From Alteromonas sp. C1M14 (lineage in GTDB: Bacteria; Pseudomonadota; Gammaproteobacteria; Enterobacterales; Alteromonadaceae), in NCBI RefSeq assembly GCF_018860965.1, contig NZ_JAHKQF010000002.1:124001-188000 (forward strand): 64,000 bases of DNA, read 5' to 3'. This document shows positions 7,810 through 17,608 of this stretch, one piece after another; positions within the stretch are counted from its first letter, which is position 1; each line of letters begins with the position of its first letter. The position numbers were made by a program, and so were the translations under genes. The notes beneath the pieces are model-generated. The model saw only the letters and a list, made by a program, of their open reading frames with translations. It searched no databases and was not told where the DNA came from.

Positions 7810-10161
7810 ATGTTTATGCTGAGTATGTCAGCCTCTAACGAAAGAAAAATAATAAAACAATATCAACCTCTCATACGCGCACTGATACCTTACGAGCAAC
7901 ACAATAAGTTACTCGAAGGGTTAAACAAATTTGCCGGAAGGGTTCCTAGTCCAGTCAGGAAGATAATCAGGGACGAAGTCATCAGACTTACTTCGCTTAC
8001 TGACGCGCCCGTAGATAATTCCGCTTTTGCCCAGTTTCCCGTTTTTAAATTTTCTCACTTTGGGGTACAAATGTGCTTAGATAAAGTGGGCACTCGTATC
8101 TTGCACAAAGAGTCTGCACTGTATCAACAACGTTACACCGTGGGTGTGTTCGAAACACTTACGAGTTCTGATTTCTATCAAGAACACATCAAAAAAGAAA
8201 ATTACAAAAAGGTGGTAGACGCCTTTACCGTTGAAACCCAATCGCTACAAGATATTCATTTCGGTGAAGATATTGCCATTACCCCAAACTTTCCAGTATC
8301 AAGTCCCGAGTTTGAAAGAGGGCGTAACTGCAGTGTGTCGTCGTTAGGTTATAAAACCATGACATTGGAGAGTAAAAGGCCAGCAAAAGTTGGCGCGGGA
8401 GACGAGTTTAATTTTCACTTTCCTGATGTGCCTGGTTTACCTAAGGGGCTAACGATTAATTATGTGGCCAGTGCCATGAAATTTAATCAACAAACAGAAA
8501 AGTACGAGACACACTTTAAAATGGCGGCATCCGTTGGCCCCAAAATGACACAGATAATCGAAAAATACATCAATCTAGCGTCATTCCAGCAACCGTTACA
8601 ACGGCAGCTGGAAAGCGAACGGACCATGCAAGATCTTGAACGGGATCGCATTTTAGATAATTCACCTTGGGTGCCCGTGTTTATCAATCGAACGCCAAAA
8701 GGGTTACGGCCCCAAATGGCATTGTTTACGAAAAACAACGAAACGCTAAGCGGTGGCCGCCAAGGCTTAAACATTGCAACAAGAAAGCGTCTGTTTCCGC
8801 GATTAATGACTGAAATACATCGCTATAAAGAGGTGTATATCATCAGTGGCACCATGTCTTCGAAACAAGGCGACTATTACCTCACCGCCACACTACGAGA
8901 ACTGGAATCTAGCGATCTTCTCGCGCCAGTGATTCATATCATGAACAAAAATGGCAGTTTACGTTGCCTACAATGTCGGTTAGCTGGGGTAGAAGCTGAA
9001 GACAAAGAAAAAGCGTTTTCCATTCACGACCTGACATTACTGGATTACCCTGACCTTGCTGATATCGATAAAGTGATCTTTTATAAAGAGGTTTCTTCAT
9101 CTCTTGCGGATTTAGTCATTACAGAAAAGCGGGCTATTCCCGCTGTAGCTGAGGATTTTGTTGATGATCTCAATAGTTTTGCTATGGATATTGTCAGAGA
9201 AGAAGGCTTGGATAACCGAGTAGAGTCGCGCTTTTTACTGGATAGGCCCGGGGCCGTAAAAACTGGATTATTAACGGCAGCGCCGGTCACAATAAAAGAC
9301 ATTTCTGTTCGTGGGCTACGCTTGGTATTTGAGCAACAGCCTAAAAAAGTCGATAAAGAAATTAAGGTAACAATACCGGAACTGAAAGTAAAAAATCAGA
9401 AATACGAGGTGGTTGACTATAATCCCAACACGCGAGAAATGCGGTTAAAACTGCCAACTAAGCGAGATACTATCGCCAGCGGTATTGGCCAGTTTGTACA
9501 AAAAAATGCGGCGTATTTTAAAAACCGAGATTTAGCACTTTTACAGCGAAATACCCATCGTTTTCTTTGGGAATTGGCCATGCGTCATCATCCCTCAGCC
9601 AGTATTTTATGCACCACTAATCGCTATTTACTTAACCGCCTAAAAACCGTGTATCAGACCTCAGACTGTGATGATCTTTATCCGTTTTCCCAAGTGGATA
9701 ATGTGGCGCCTATGCATGGTTTTTTTGCAGACAGAGAAGCACAAAAACCAAAATCAGAGCTACTAAGTGCGATTTTTAGCGGCGCAGTTACTCATACTTC
9801 TGTGTTTCATTGTGTACGAAACAGTGACAGTAAACTTGTCTTTCTACCTGAACCGAGTTTTCGCTTCGGGGCCTTGCGTAACAACGTAAAACAACAATTA
9901 CACGAACACAAAGTAACGTTATGCGTAACCCGAATTGAGGTCAGTCGGTGCGCCTCTGCATTGACGCCTTTAACCAAGAAGCGCCTGGCTCAGTTATCGC
10001 GCATAGATAAACCCATGTATGACCGATTTAATGTAATGCAATCGTCTTATACCCATGTGCTTTTTTTAACCAGCGAGTCGGTGCTGCACAATAGTATAAT
10101 GAATGCCTCGCTGCGGCCCTATAAACAAGTGGAAAAGACGGCTCGACGGGCCGAAGCCTGA
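7810..10161 (+). CDS. Large PilZ-domain protein, probable cyclic-di-GMP receptor
   Basis: 783 residues. No signal peptide or clear membrane segment, so cytosolic. A PilZ domain lies in the middle-to-C-terminal half: RVESR (residues 470-474, the RxxxR motif) and DISVRG (497-502, the DxSxxG motif) are both intact, as needed to bind cyclic-di-GMP. The N-terminal ~450 residues and the C-terminal ~200 residues match no family I can name with certainty. Two ATGs six bases apart (7810 and 7816) could serve as start. The gene precedes lapA with an 85-base gap. A role in surface or motility control is the usual one for PilZ proteins but is not shown here. Confidence 0.85.
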   Translation: MFMLSMSASNERKIIKQYQPLIRALIPYEQHNKLLEGLNKFAGRVPSPVRKIIRDEVIRLTSLTDAPVDNSAFAQFPVFKFSHFGVQMCLDKVGTRILHKESALYQQRYTVGVFETLTSSDFYQEHIKKENYKKVVDAFTVETQSLQDIHFGEDIAITPNFPVSSPEFERGRNCSVSSLGYKTMTLESKRPAKVGAGDEFNFHFPDVPGLPKGLTINYVASAMKFNQQTEKYETHFKMAASVGPKMTQIIEKYINLASFQQPLQRQLESERTMQDLERDRILDNSPWVPVFINRTPKGLRPQMALFTKNNETLSGGRQGLNIATRKRLFPRLMTEIHRYKEVYIISGTMSSKQGDYYLTATLRELESSDLLAPVIHIMNKNGSLRCLQCRLAGVEAEDKEKAFSIHDLTLLDYPDLADIDKVIFYKEVSSSLADLVITEKRAIPAVAEDFVDDLNSFAMDIVREEGLDNRVESRFLLDRPGAVKTGLLTAAPVTIKDISVRGLRLVFEQQPKKVDKEIKVTIPELKVKNQKYEVVDYNPNTREMRLKLPTKRDTIASGIGQFVQKNAAYFKNRDLALLQRNTHRFLWELAMRHHPSASILCTTNRYLLNRLKTVYQTSDCDDLYPFSQVDNVAPMHGFFADREAQKPKSELLSAIFSGAVTHTSVFHCVRNSDSKLVFLPEPSFRFGALRNNVKQQLHEHKVTLCVTRIEVSRCASALTPLTKKRLAQLSRIDKPMYDRFNVMQSSYTHVLFLTSESVLHNSIMNASLRPYKQVEKTARRAEA

Positions 10162-10246
10162 TACACAGTATTTTTTGTTATTGTGTGTCATGTTGCTTTT
10201 CAATTTGCTATCCTGATACATAGTTAGAAAATCAAGGGTTTTTGCG

Positions 10247-10501
10247 TTGAAAGGAATTATTACCTTACTACTCATCGTGGTTCTTTTAGCGTTTGCATTT
10301 GCTATTGGCTCTCAAAATGACGCACTAGTATCGGTGAACTACCTCATTGCACAAGCACAATTGCGGGTCTCAACACTTATTGCTATTACCTTAGCTCTAG
10401 GTATTGTTATTGGTATATTGGTGATGTTATTAAGTTGGTTGAGCCTTAGAGTACAACTTGTGGCAGCCCGCACGCGGCTTCGCAAACTGACAAAAGAATA
10501 G
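10247..10501 (+). CDS. lapA: Lipopolysaccharide assembly protein LapA
   Basis: 84 residues, inner-membrane protein with two membrane segments (about 2-20 and 42-66) and a basic C-terminal tail (RTRLRKLTKE). The motif IGSQNDALVSVNYL between the segments is typical. LapA works with LapB in tuning LpxC degradation and LPS synthesis. The best start is TTG at 10247; no in-frame ATG gives the conserved first segment. lapB follows after 3 bases. In relatives ihfB usually stands directly upstream; here a PilZ gene does. Confidence 0.9.
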   Translation: MKGIITLLLIVVLLAFAFAIGSQNDALVSVNYLIAQAQLRVSTLIAITLALGIVIGILVMLLSWLSLRVQLVAARTRLRKLTKE

Positions 10502-10504
10502 TAC

Positions 10505-11674
10505 ATGCTTGAATTGCTGTTTCTCTTATTGCCTGTTGCGGCTGGTTACGGTTGGATCATGGGCCGTAATAGTGTTCGCCAAGCTCAAAGGAAGCAGTCG
10601 AGCATACTTTCCCGGCATTATTATAAAGGCCTGAATTTCCTGCTTTCGGATCAACCGGACAAAGCGGTGGATACCCTGATCAAAATGATTAACCTAAATA
10701 GTGATACGGTGGAAACCCATATCGCAATGGGGAATTTTTTTCGTCATCGGGGAGAAACGGACAGGGCGATTAAAATTCATCAGAATTTGGTAAACAGAGA
10801 CGAGATTCAGCCCTCCCAGCAGGAAAGTGCATTAAAAGAGCTTGGCAAAGACTATATGCAAGCGGGCTTTCTTGAACGGGCAGAAAATGCTTACCTGCAG
10901 CTTTTAAATAGCGATAAACACCTGCTTAATGCCCAGCAACACTTATTCAGTATCTACCAAACCACAAAAGAATGGCATCGTGCCATAGAGTTAGCTGAAC
11001 GTATGGTTGATTGTCACGGCGACAATGATGACGTAAGCGAGCGTTTGTCTCATTTTTATTGTGAACAAGCCGAAAATGATTTAAAGCAAGATAAAACCGG
11101 CGATGCCCTTATTTTGCTGCAAAAAGCCGTTAATGCCGATGAACATGCTGTGCGCCCCTGGTTGATGTTAGGAAAAATAGCCTTAGCCCAACATCGCTAT
11201 GATGATGCACGGAATTATTTTATTCAGGTGGCGGAACACGATATTAGCTGGTTTAGCGAAGCGGTACCAAGTTTAGAAGATATCGCCAAGCAAACTGATA
11301 ACTGGGATCAATTTGAACAGATCTTGTCGTCTCATTGGCAGGAATGCGCTACCTCATATCTGGCCATGGTGGATATTAAAATCCATCAGGGTAAACACCA
11401 AGAAGCGGCTGACTATTTGTTAGACCAGCTTCGCCGTCGGCCTACGATGAAAGGGTTTAAAACCTTAATGGGGCTGTATATCGATCAAATTGACGATAAA
11501 GCATCGGCCGATAGCCTGCGTTTATTAAAAGAACTGGTGGAAGAACAAATTACCCAGAGACCCAAATATCGCTGCGTCAGTTGTGGCTTCTCGGGTAGAA
11601 AATTGTACTGGTTGTGTCCCTCTTGTAAAAAGTGGAATGTAGTAAAACCAATTAAAGGCCTAGATGGAGAATAA
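10505..11674 (+). CDS. lapB: Lipopolysaccharide assembly protein LapB (YciM), TPR and rubredoxin-like domains
   Basis: 389 residues, full length. An N-terminal membrane anchor (about 1-17) is followed by tandem tetratricopeptide repeats and ends in a rubredoxin-like zinc ribbon with C357, C360, C371 and C374. In E. coli LapB links FtsH to LpxC and limits LPS synthesis. Start, length and the Cys pairs agree with the family. It is translationally linked to lapA in front and overlaps pyrF behind by 11 bases. Confidence 0.96.
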   Translation: MLELLFLLLPVAAGYGWIMGRNSVRQAQRKQSSILSRHYYKGLNFLLSDQPDKAVDTLIKMINLNSDTVETHIAMGNFFRHRGETDRAIKIHQNLVNRDEIQPSQQESALKELGKDYMQAGFLERAENAYLQLLNSDKHLLNAQQHLFSIYQTTKEWHRAIELAERMVDCHGDNDDVSERLSHFYCEQAENDLKQDKTGDALILLQKAVNADEHAVRPWLMLGKIALAQHRYDDARNYFIQVAEHDISWFSEAVPSLEDIAKQTDNWDQFEQILSSHWQECATSYLAMVDIKIHQGKHQEAADYLLDQLRRRPTMKGFKTLMGLYIDQIDDKASADSLRLLKELVEEQITQRPKYRCVSCGFSGRKLYWLCPSCKKWNVVKPIKGLDGE

Positions 11675-12374
11675 CGCTTCAATGCAAGATCCCAAAGTAA
11701 TCGTAGCTTTAGACTATGACAATGAAACCAAAGCGCTGGCGTTTGTGGATACCTTAGACCCTTCGCTATGTCGTCTTAAAGTGGGTAAGGAAATGTTTAC
11801 CCTATTTGGACCTGAGTTTGTTAAAAAGCTCATGGCTAAAGGGTTTGAGATTTTTCTCGATTTAAAATTTCATGATATTCCAAATACGGTTGCGAAAGCT
11901 TGTAAAGCTGCTGCCGAGCTTGGTGTTTGGATGGTCAATGTACACGCCAGCGGTGGTTTGGAAATGATGAAGGCGGCAAAACAAGCCATTGATAATAGCC
12001 GCCACCCAGACACTAAACTGATTGCGGTTACGGTGCTAACCAGTATGGATGAGGCACAACTGGCAAGGGTAATACCTAATACCAGCCCTAAACAGCATGT
12101 GGAAAAGCTGGCTCTGTTAACACAGGAAGCTGGGCTTGATGGTGTGGTGTGTTCGGCCCAAGAAGCGGTCATGTTACGGGCTAAAGTAGCGTCATCCTTT
12201 TTGTTAGTTACACCGGGCATTCGCCCTAAAGGCAGTGATGCCGGCGACCAAAAACGGGTAATGACACCGCAGGATGCAATGGCATCAGGGGTAAGCTATT
12301 TGGTGATGGGGCGGCCCATTACCCAAGCTCAAGATCCCATTAGCGTGTTACAAAGCGTAAACGCCACACTATAA
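11664..12374 (+). CDS. pyrF: Orotidine-5'-phosphate decarboxylase
   Basis: 236 residues from ATG 11664; an alternative ATG at 11682 gives 230. It decarboxylates OMP to UMP, the last step of pyrimidine synthesis. The active-site motif DLKFHDIPNT, the start VIVALDYDN and VTPGIRPKGSDAGDQKR near the C-terminus are diagnostic. The upstream AAAGG at 11654 favours the first ATG, which overlaps lapB by 11 bases. The lapA-lapB-pyrF trio is kept as in E. coli. A strong terminator follows. Confidence 0.97.
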   Translation: MENNASMQDPKVIVALDYDNETKALAFVDTLDPSLCRLKVGKEMFTLFGPEFVKKLMAKGFEIFLDLKFHDIPNTVAKACKAAAELGVWMVNVHASGGLEMMKAAKQAIDNSRHPDTKLIAVTVLTSMDEAQLARVIPNTSPKQHVEKLALLTQEAGLDGVVCSAQEAVMLRAKVASSFLLVTPGIRPKGSDAGDQKRVMTPQDAMASGVSYLVMGRPITQAQDPISVLQSVNATL

Positions 12375-12405
12375 AAAAAAGCCCCGTTTGTTGCGGGGCT
12401 TTTTT
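12371..12405. terminator. Bidirectional terminator between pyrF and ald
   Basis: A 7-bp stem (AGCCCCG, 12380-12386, with CGGGGCT, 12394-12400) has a 7-base loop, a run of A on the left and T on the right, placed between two convergent genes. It can end both transcripts. Confidence 0.88.
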
Positions 12406-12422
12406 GTTATCTATGCTGTGGG

Positions 12423-13550
12423 TTACTTCAAGGCTTCTTCAGCAGGCGTATAAGTTAACCCTAAAGATTCTCCTAACGCATCAACTACCGCTTTGTACGT
12501 CACTTTGCCTTCATGCACGTTTAATCCGTTTAATAGGTGCTTGTCATCTAGCATGGCTTGTTTTGCGCCTTTATTGGCTAAGGCTAGACCGAACGGTAAG
12601 GTCGCATTGTTCAACGCCATGGTTGAAGTACGTGCCACACCACCTGGCATATTGGCAACACAATAGTGTACTACGTCATCAACAACATACACGGGATCTT
12701 GATGGGTGGTGGCTTTAGACGTTTCAAAACAGCCGCCTTGGTCAATGGCTACGTCAACGACTACGGCGCCAGGTTTCATGGCTTTAATGTGGGCTTTGTT
12801 TAGTAGTTTAGGGGCAGTTGCACCTGGAATTAATACCGCGCCAACCACTAAATCGGCTTCTGCACTGTACTGCTCGATAGCATCAACGGTGGAAAATACG
12901 GTTTTTACTTGGCCATTAAAGATATCATCTAATTGACGAAGTCTTGGTAATGAACGATCTAAAATCGTGACGTCAGCGCCAAGGCCTAAGGCCATTTTCG
13001 CCGCGTTGGTACCCACTACGCCACCACCGATAACTAGCACTTTACCCGGTGCAACGCCAGGTACGCCACCTAGTAAGGTGCCGCTTCCGCCATTGGCTTT
13101 TTCCAAATAATGGGCACCGGCTTGAACGGACATGCGGCCAGCAACTTCACTCATTGGCGCAAGTAATGGCAAACCGTTTCTATTGTCAGTTACCGTCTCA
13201 TAGGCAATACAGGTAGCGCCAGAGGCAATAAGCAGTTCCGTTTGTACCGGATCCGGTGCTAAGTGTAAGTAGGTATAAAGCGTTTGGCCTTTGCGTAACA
13301 TTTTACATTCGTTAGGCTGGGGCTCTTTCACTTTGACAATCATTTCAGCTTCAGCAAACACTTGCTGCGCTGTAGAGGCGATAGTTGCGCCGGCTGCAAT
13401 ATAATCTTCATCGCTAAAACCGATAGCAGCACCTGCTTGAGTTTCAACAACAATGTTGTGACCATGGGCTGCAAATTCTTTTACCGCTGCTGGCGTCAGG
13501 CCTACACGGTATTCGTGGTTTTTAATCTCTTTAGGTACACCGACTAGCAT
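12423..13550 (-). CDS. ald: Alanine dehydrogenase
   Basis: 375 residues, typical length. It interconverts L-alanine with pyruvate and ammonia using NAD. The start [20 protein letters not shown], the [13 protein letters not shown]-like segment ([16 protein letters not shown]) and the Rossmann motif [10 protein letters not shown] are diagnostic. It stands divergent from lrp, and Lrp-family proteins commonly control alanine catabolism; the 132-base gap between them has an Lrp-like site. A terminator shared with pyrF ends it. Confidence 0.97.
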   Translation of the reverse strand: MLVGVPKEIKNHEYRVGLTPAAVKEFAAHGHNIVVETQAGAAIGFSDEDYIAAGATIASTAQQVFAEAEMIVKVKEPQPNECKMLRKGQTLYTYLHLAPDPVQTELLIASGATCIAYETVTDNRNGLPLLAPMSEVAGRMSVQAGAHYLEKANGGSGTLLGGVPGVAPGKVLVIGGGVVGTNAAKMALGLGADVTILDRSLPRLRQLDDIFNGQVKTVFSTVDAIEQYSAEADLVVGAVLIPGATAPKLLNKAHIKAMKPGAVVVDVAIDQGGCFETSKATTHQDPVYVVDDVVHYCVANMPGGVARTSTMALNNATLPFGLALANKGAKQAMLDDKHLLNGLNVHEGKVTYKAVVDALGESLGLTYTPAEEALK

Positions 13551-13640
13551 AATTAACCTCTACAATATAAAACATGGGTAAGAAGGCGTAAAAGTATACG
13601 ATAGTTAAAATAGAAGTTTGTGCTGAAGATTGGCATTATG

Positions 13641-13655
13641 CAGAGTATAATTTTG
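13641..13655. promoter_or_regulatory. Possible Lrp site between ald and lrp
   Basis: CAGAGTATAATTTTG matches most positions of the degenerate Lrp consensus YAGHAWATTWTDCTR (about 12 of 15 by eye). It lies 28 bases before the lrp ATG in an A/T-rich gap, where weak matches are expected by chance, so this is a suggestion only. Confidence 0.3.
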
Positions 13656-13682
13656 AAAATATAACAAATTGCAGAAATTTAT

Positions 13683-14168
13683 ATGCTAGTAAAAACACCG
13701 AAAAACCTCGATAGAATAGACAGGAACATACTTAAAGTCTTACAAAAAGACGGTCGTATTTCCAATGTGGAGCTAGCAAAAAGTGTAGGCTTAAGTGCAA
13801 GCCCTTGCCTTGATAGAGTAAGGCGCTTAGAGGCACAGGGGTATATTACCGGGTATCATGCCCAGCTAGATCCTGAAAAACTCGGCGCGGCTATGTTGGT
13901 GTTTGTAGAGATCACATTAACCAAAACATCCGTAGATATCTTTGAAGAATTTTCTTCTGCTGTGCAAGAGCACGAAGATATCCAAGAATGTCACTTGGTG
14001 TCAGGGGATTTTGATTTTTTGCTCAAGGCTCGGGTGGCGGATATGTCCAGTTACCGTCGGCTACTTGGTGATACGCTATTACGCTTACCAGGGGTTAGTG
14101 AATCCCGTACCTATGTGGTCATGGAACAAGTAAAAAGCACGACGGCGTTAAGGATCCAACTAAAGTAA
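13683..14168 (+). CDS. lrp: Leucine-responsive regulatory protein Lrp (AsnC family)
   Basis: 161 residues. An N-terminal helix-turn-helix (DGRISNVELAKSVGLSASPCLDRVRRLEAQGYI, about 22-56) and a C-terminal RAM effector domain. IQECHLVSGDFDFLLKARVADMSSYRRLLGDTLLRLPGV is nearly identical to E. coli Lrp, more so than to other AsnC paralogs. Its context next to ald suggests control of alanine use as well as a global role. ftsK follows after 236 bases, the same neighbour as in E. coli. Confidence 0.95.
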   Translation: MLVKTPKNLDRIDRNILKVLQKDGRISNVELAKSVGLSASPCLDRVRRLEAQGYITGYHAQLDPEKLGAAMLVFVEITLTKTSVDIFEEFSSAVQEHEDIQECHLVSGDFDFLLKARVADMSSYRRLLGDTLLRLPGVSESRTYVVMEQVKSTTALRIQLK

Positions 14169-14404
14169 GGTCAGCGTGTATTCAGTAAAAACCGTTATCA
14201 TAGTGACTAGGTCACACTTTATGGTAGTCTTTAATGTTCTTACAAGGGGTCTGTCAGACAATCCTAGTTGACTCTTCCCTCGTAGAATAAAAGTAAACGG
14301 TATAACAATAATTTTAATAAAATAATTCAAATAGATATCTGCTTTTTTACCGGCGACAAGGAATGCTGCGCACGGGGCAGATAAAGTACAGTGATTAAGG
14401 GTTT

Positions 14405-16975
14405 ATGGCGCGTTTAACAGGTCTACAGCGATTACTTGAAGCCGGCATGATGGTTGCCTGCGTCTTCGCATTTTTCATTTTATTGGCTTTAGCTTCTTTT
14501 CATCCTGGGGATCCAGGCTGGAGTCAAGCGGGTTTGCAGCTAGAAATTCATAACTGGGTAGGCGCGTCAGGAGCCTGGATCGCCGATCTTCTTTTGTTTA
14601 CCTTCGGTTGGTTAGCATATCTTTTGCCATTTTGTTTTGCGTTTCTGGGTTGGTTTTTGTTTCAGCACGTCAAAGAGTTGGATGAATTCGATTATCTCAC
14701 CATTGGGCTAAGGATCATTGGTGCCTTGCTTATTGCCCTCGGTATTACCGGTATCGCCAGCATTAATTTTAACGATCTTTATAACTTCTCAGCTGGCGGT
14801 TTTGTTGGCGATGTTATTAGTTCGGCATTAATACCTTATTTTAATAAGGCCGGTACCATTTTATTGCTGCTGTGCTTTTTCTGTACCGGCTTTACCTTAT
14901 TAACGGGGATAAGCTGGCTAGACATTATCGATAAAATTGGTGGTGCGACCTTGTGGTTTGGCCGTAAAACCCTCGCTCTTCCTCAACAACTAATGGGCCT
15001 GGAGATGCCTAAACTGGCACTGCCTGCTCGAGGTAAAGAAGCAGGGGAGGGGACTGAGCAGTCGCTAGATATCACCAGTTTACGAGCAGAGCCGCTGGCC
15101 TCAGAGCCCCAATCTGCAGTGGCCACACAAGAGCCTGTGCAAACAGCCGCAGAGCGCAGTGAACCGAGTTTTGGCATTCCCGAAGAAGTATTTAACACCG
15201 AAGATGAACCGCCCTTTATCGTGGATGATGAAAAAATCACCTTGAACCCAACGGCGCAACCAATAGAAGAAGAGAAGAAATCATCAGGGTTCTCCCTTAG
15301 CCACTTAAAAGAGAAGCTAACCCCACAGAAAAAAGAAACGGCCAATGACGCTGTAGATGATGCCCCTACAGGGCCAACTGCGCAAAAGCCGGTAACAAAA
15401 CCACAGAGTTCAGCAAAGCCCACCACGTTAGCGGAGGCGGTGGCTGCAAAGGAAGCAGAGAAAGCCGAATTGGCGACGCTAGGCCCTATGCCATCTTTTG
15501 ATTTGCTTGAGCGTCCAGATAGAAAAGAAAACCCTATAACGCAAGAAGAAATGGACATGGTATCCCGTTTAGTGGAAACCAAACTGGCAGACTTTAATAT
15601 CGAAGCCAATGTTGTTGGCGTTTATCCCGGCCCGGTTATCACGCGCTTTGAGCTAGATTTAGCGCCTGGGGTGAAGGTCAGTAAGATCACCAGTTTGTCA
15701 AAAGATTTGGCCAGAGCCATGTCTGCCATATCGGTTCGTGTGGTAGAGGTTATCCCTGGTAAATCGGTTATTGGTTTGGAGTTGCCGAATAAAAAGCGTG
15801 AAATGGTGCGCTTAAGTGAAGTGATCTCAAGCGACGCTTTCAATAACAATAAGTCGGCCCTCACCATGGTATTAGGGGCGGATATCAGTGGTAAACCCGT
15901 TATTGTTGATCTAGCGAAGATGCCCCACCTGCTGGTCGCGGGTACCACAGGGTCGGGTAAATCCGTGGGTGTGAACGTAATGATATTAAGTTTGCTGTAC
16001 AAGTCCACGCCCGACGATGTGCGCATGATCATGATCGATCCTAAAATGCTCGAATTATCAGTGTATGAAGGCATTCCACATTTGCTTGCAGAAGTGGTGA
16101 CTGATATGAAAGAAGCTGCCAATGCGTTGCGTTGGTGCGTGGGTGAAATGGAACGTCGGTATAAATTAATGTCGGCCTTAGGTGTACGGAATTTAAAAGG
16201 TTACAACGCTAAAGTATTGCAAGCTAAAGCCGATGGCGAGCCTATTAAAGATCCTCTGTGGCGTACTGAAGACAGTATGGAAGAAGAAGCGCCAGATTTA
16301 GATAAATTACCGGCTATCGTGGTGGTGGTTGATGAATTCGCCGACATGATGATGATCGTGGGTAAAAAAGTGGAAGAATTGATTGCACGTATTGCCCAAA
16401 AAGCACGAGCGGCTGGGATCCATCTTGTGCTTGCCACACAGCGCCCTTCCGTTGACGTGATCACAGGCCTTATTAAAGCCAACATTCCTACTCGCATTGC
16501 GTTTCAGGTGTCCAGTAAAATTGACTCGCGGACTATTTTGGACCAGCAAGGTGCTGAAGCCTTGTTAGGGATGGGGGATATGTTGTATTTACCGCCAGGT
16601 AGCCCAGTGCCCACGCGGGTGCATGGCGCATTTGTCGATGATCACGAAGTTCATGCTGTGGTGAGTGATTGGAAAAAACGGGGCAAACCTGACTATATCG
16701 ATGAAATTCTTAACGGTGAAGCCTCCGCCGAGGTGCTGTTACCCGGTGAGCAAGCCGAAAATGGGGATCAAGAATACGATGCCTTTTTTGATGAAGCCGT
16801 GGCATTTGTCACAGAAACTCGTCGGGCCAGCGTATCGTCAGTGCAGCGAAAATTCAGAATTGGCTACAATCGGGCAGCACGTTTAGTGGAACAAATGGAA
16901 GCCAATGGTGTGGTTTCCTCGCCGGGACACAATGGTAATCGAGAAGTATTGGCGCCACCTGCGCCTAAGGAATAA
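14405..16975 (+). CDS. ftsK: DNA translocase FtsK
   Basis: 856 residues. Four N-terminal membrane segments (to about 200) hold it at the division septum; a variable linker rich in E, P and K runs to about 360; the motor domain has Walker [10 protein letters not shown] and Walker [11 protein letters not shown]; a winged-helix gamma domain at the end ([23 protein letters not shown]) reads KOPS sequences. It pumps chromosome ends toward dif for XerCD. The linker is short compared with the 1,329-residue E. coli protein, as is usual for other gammaproteobacteria. The order lrp-ftsK-lolA-rarA is conserved. Confidence 0.97.
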   Translation: MARLTGLQRLLEAGMMVACVFAFFILLALASFHPGDPGWSQAGLQLEIHNWVGASGAWIADLLLFTFGWLAYLLPFCFAFLGWFLFQHVKELDEFDYLTIGLRIIGALLIALGITGIASINFNDLYNFSAGGFVGDVISSALIPYFNKAGTILLLLCFFCTGFTLLTGISWLDIIDKIGGATLWFGRKTLALPQQLMGLEMPKLALPARGKEAGEGTEQSLDITSLRAEPLASEPQSAVATQEPVQTAAERSEPSFGIPEEVFNTEDEPPFIVDDEKITLNPTAQPIEEEKKSSGFSLSHLKEKLTPQKKETANDAVDDAPTGPTAQKPVTKPQSSAKPTTLAEAVAAKEAEKAELATLGPMPSFDLLERPDRKENPITQEEMDMVSRLVETKLADFNIEANVVGVYPGPVITRFELDLAPGVKVSKITSLSKDLARAMSAISVRVVEVIPGKSVIGLELPNKKREMVRLSEVISSDAFNNNKSALTMVLGADISGKPVIVDLAKMPHLLVAGTTGSGKSVGVNVMILSLLYKSTPDDVRMIMIDPKMLELSVYEGIPHLLAEVVTDMKEAANALRWCVGEMERRYKLMSALGVRNLKGYNAKVLQAKADGEPIKDPLWRTEDSMEEEAPDLDKLPAIVVVVDEFADMMMIVGKKVEELIARIAQKARAAGIHLVLATQRPSVDVITGLIKANIPTRIAFQVSSKIDSRTILDQQGAEALLGMGDMLYLPPGSPVPTRVHGAFVDDHEVHAVVSDWKKRGKPDYIDEILNGEASAEVLLPGEQAENGDQEYDAFFDEAVAFVTETRRASVSSVQRKFRIGYNRAARLVEQMEANGVVSSPGHNGNREVLAPPAPKE

Positions 16976-16978
16976 TCC

Positions 16979-17608
16979 ATGACAATTAAAAACCGTTTGC
17001 TAGTTGGTGTGTCTGCGATGTTAGTCAGCCATTTTACCATGGCGGCCATATCTCCAGCGGCGACAACCCTGAAACAAACCTTAATGGGCATCGAAGACTA
17101 TCAGGCTTCTTTTGACCAACAAGTGACAGACTCATCAGGTAATTTAGTGCAAGAATCCACCGGAACGCTAACCCTTGCGCGGCCTAATCAGCTGCGATGG
17201 GAAACCCATTCACCTGACGAAAGTCTGCTTATCGCAGATGGTGAATCGGTATGGTATATCGACCCGTTTGCCGAACAGGTGACCGTGATGGATCAGGATA
17301 ATGCCATCGAAAATAACCCTGTGATTTTACTGACTTCCAACGATGAGAGTACTTGGGAAAAGTTCACCGTAGAAACGGCTGCTGACACCACCAATACATA
17401 CTATATTGAGCCAATTGAAAATAACGGACAGGTTCGTCGTCTTACCATCACATTTAAAGACGGTAACTTAGTGTCGTTAAGTACAGCTGATGCCCAAGCT
17501 CAAACCAGTAAGCTGCATTTTTCCCATATCAAGGTGAATGCTCAACCTGCTCCTGGGCTGTTCAAAGCCCAATTTGATGATTCTTTCATTATTGATGATC
17601 AGCGATGA
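16979..17608 (+). CDS. lolA: Outer-membrane lipoprotein carrier protein LolA
   Basis: 209 residues with signal peptide ([22 protein letters not shown], cleaved near 22). It receives lipoproteins from LolCDE and carries them across the periplasm to LolB. Typical signs are [36 protein letters not shown] and the DPFAEQVTV segment. It starts 3 bases after ftsK and overlaps rarA by 4, indicating coupling in one operon. Confidence 0.95.
   Translation: MTIKNRLLVGVSAMLVSHFTMAAISPAATTLKQTLMGIEDYQASFDQQVTDSSGNLVQESTGTLTLARPNQLRWETHSPDESLLIADGESVWYIDPFAEQVTVMDQDNAIENNPVILLTSNDESTWEKFTVETAADTTNTYYIEPIENNGQVRRLTITFKDGNLVSLSTADAQAQTSKLHFSHIKVNAQPAPGLFKAQFDDSFIIDDQR

Noticed and set aside
14983-15609. Long antisense open frame (208 codons) inside ftsK
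   Set aside because: Opposite strand of the repetitive linker and motor domain of a certain gene; low-complexity Ser-rich translation, no ribosome-binding site or family match.
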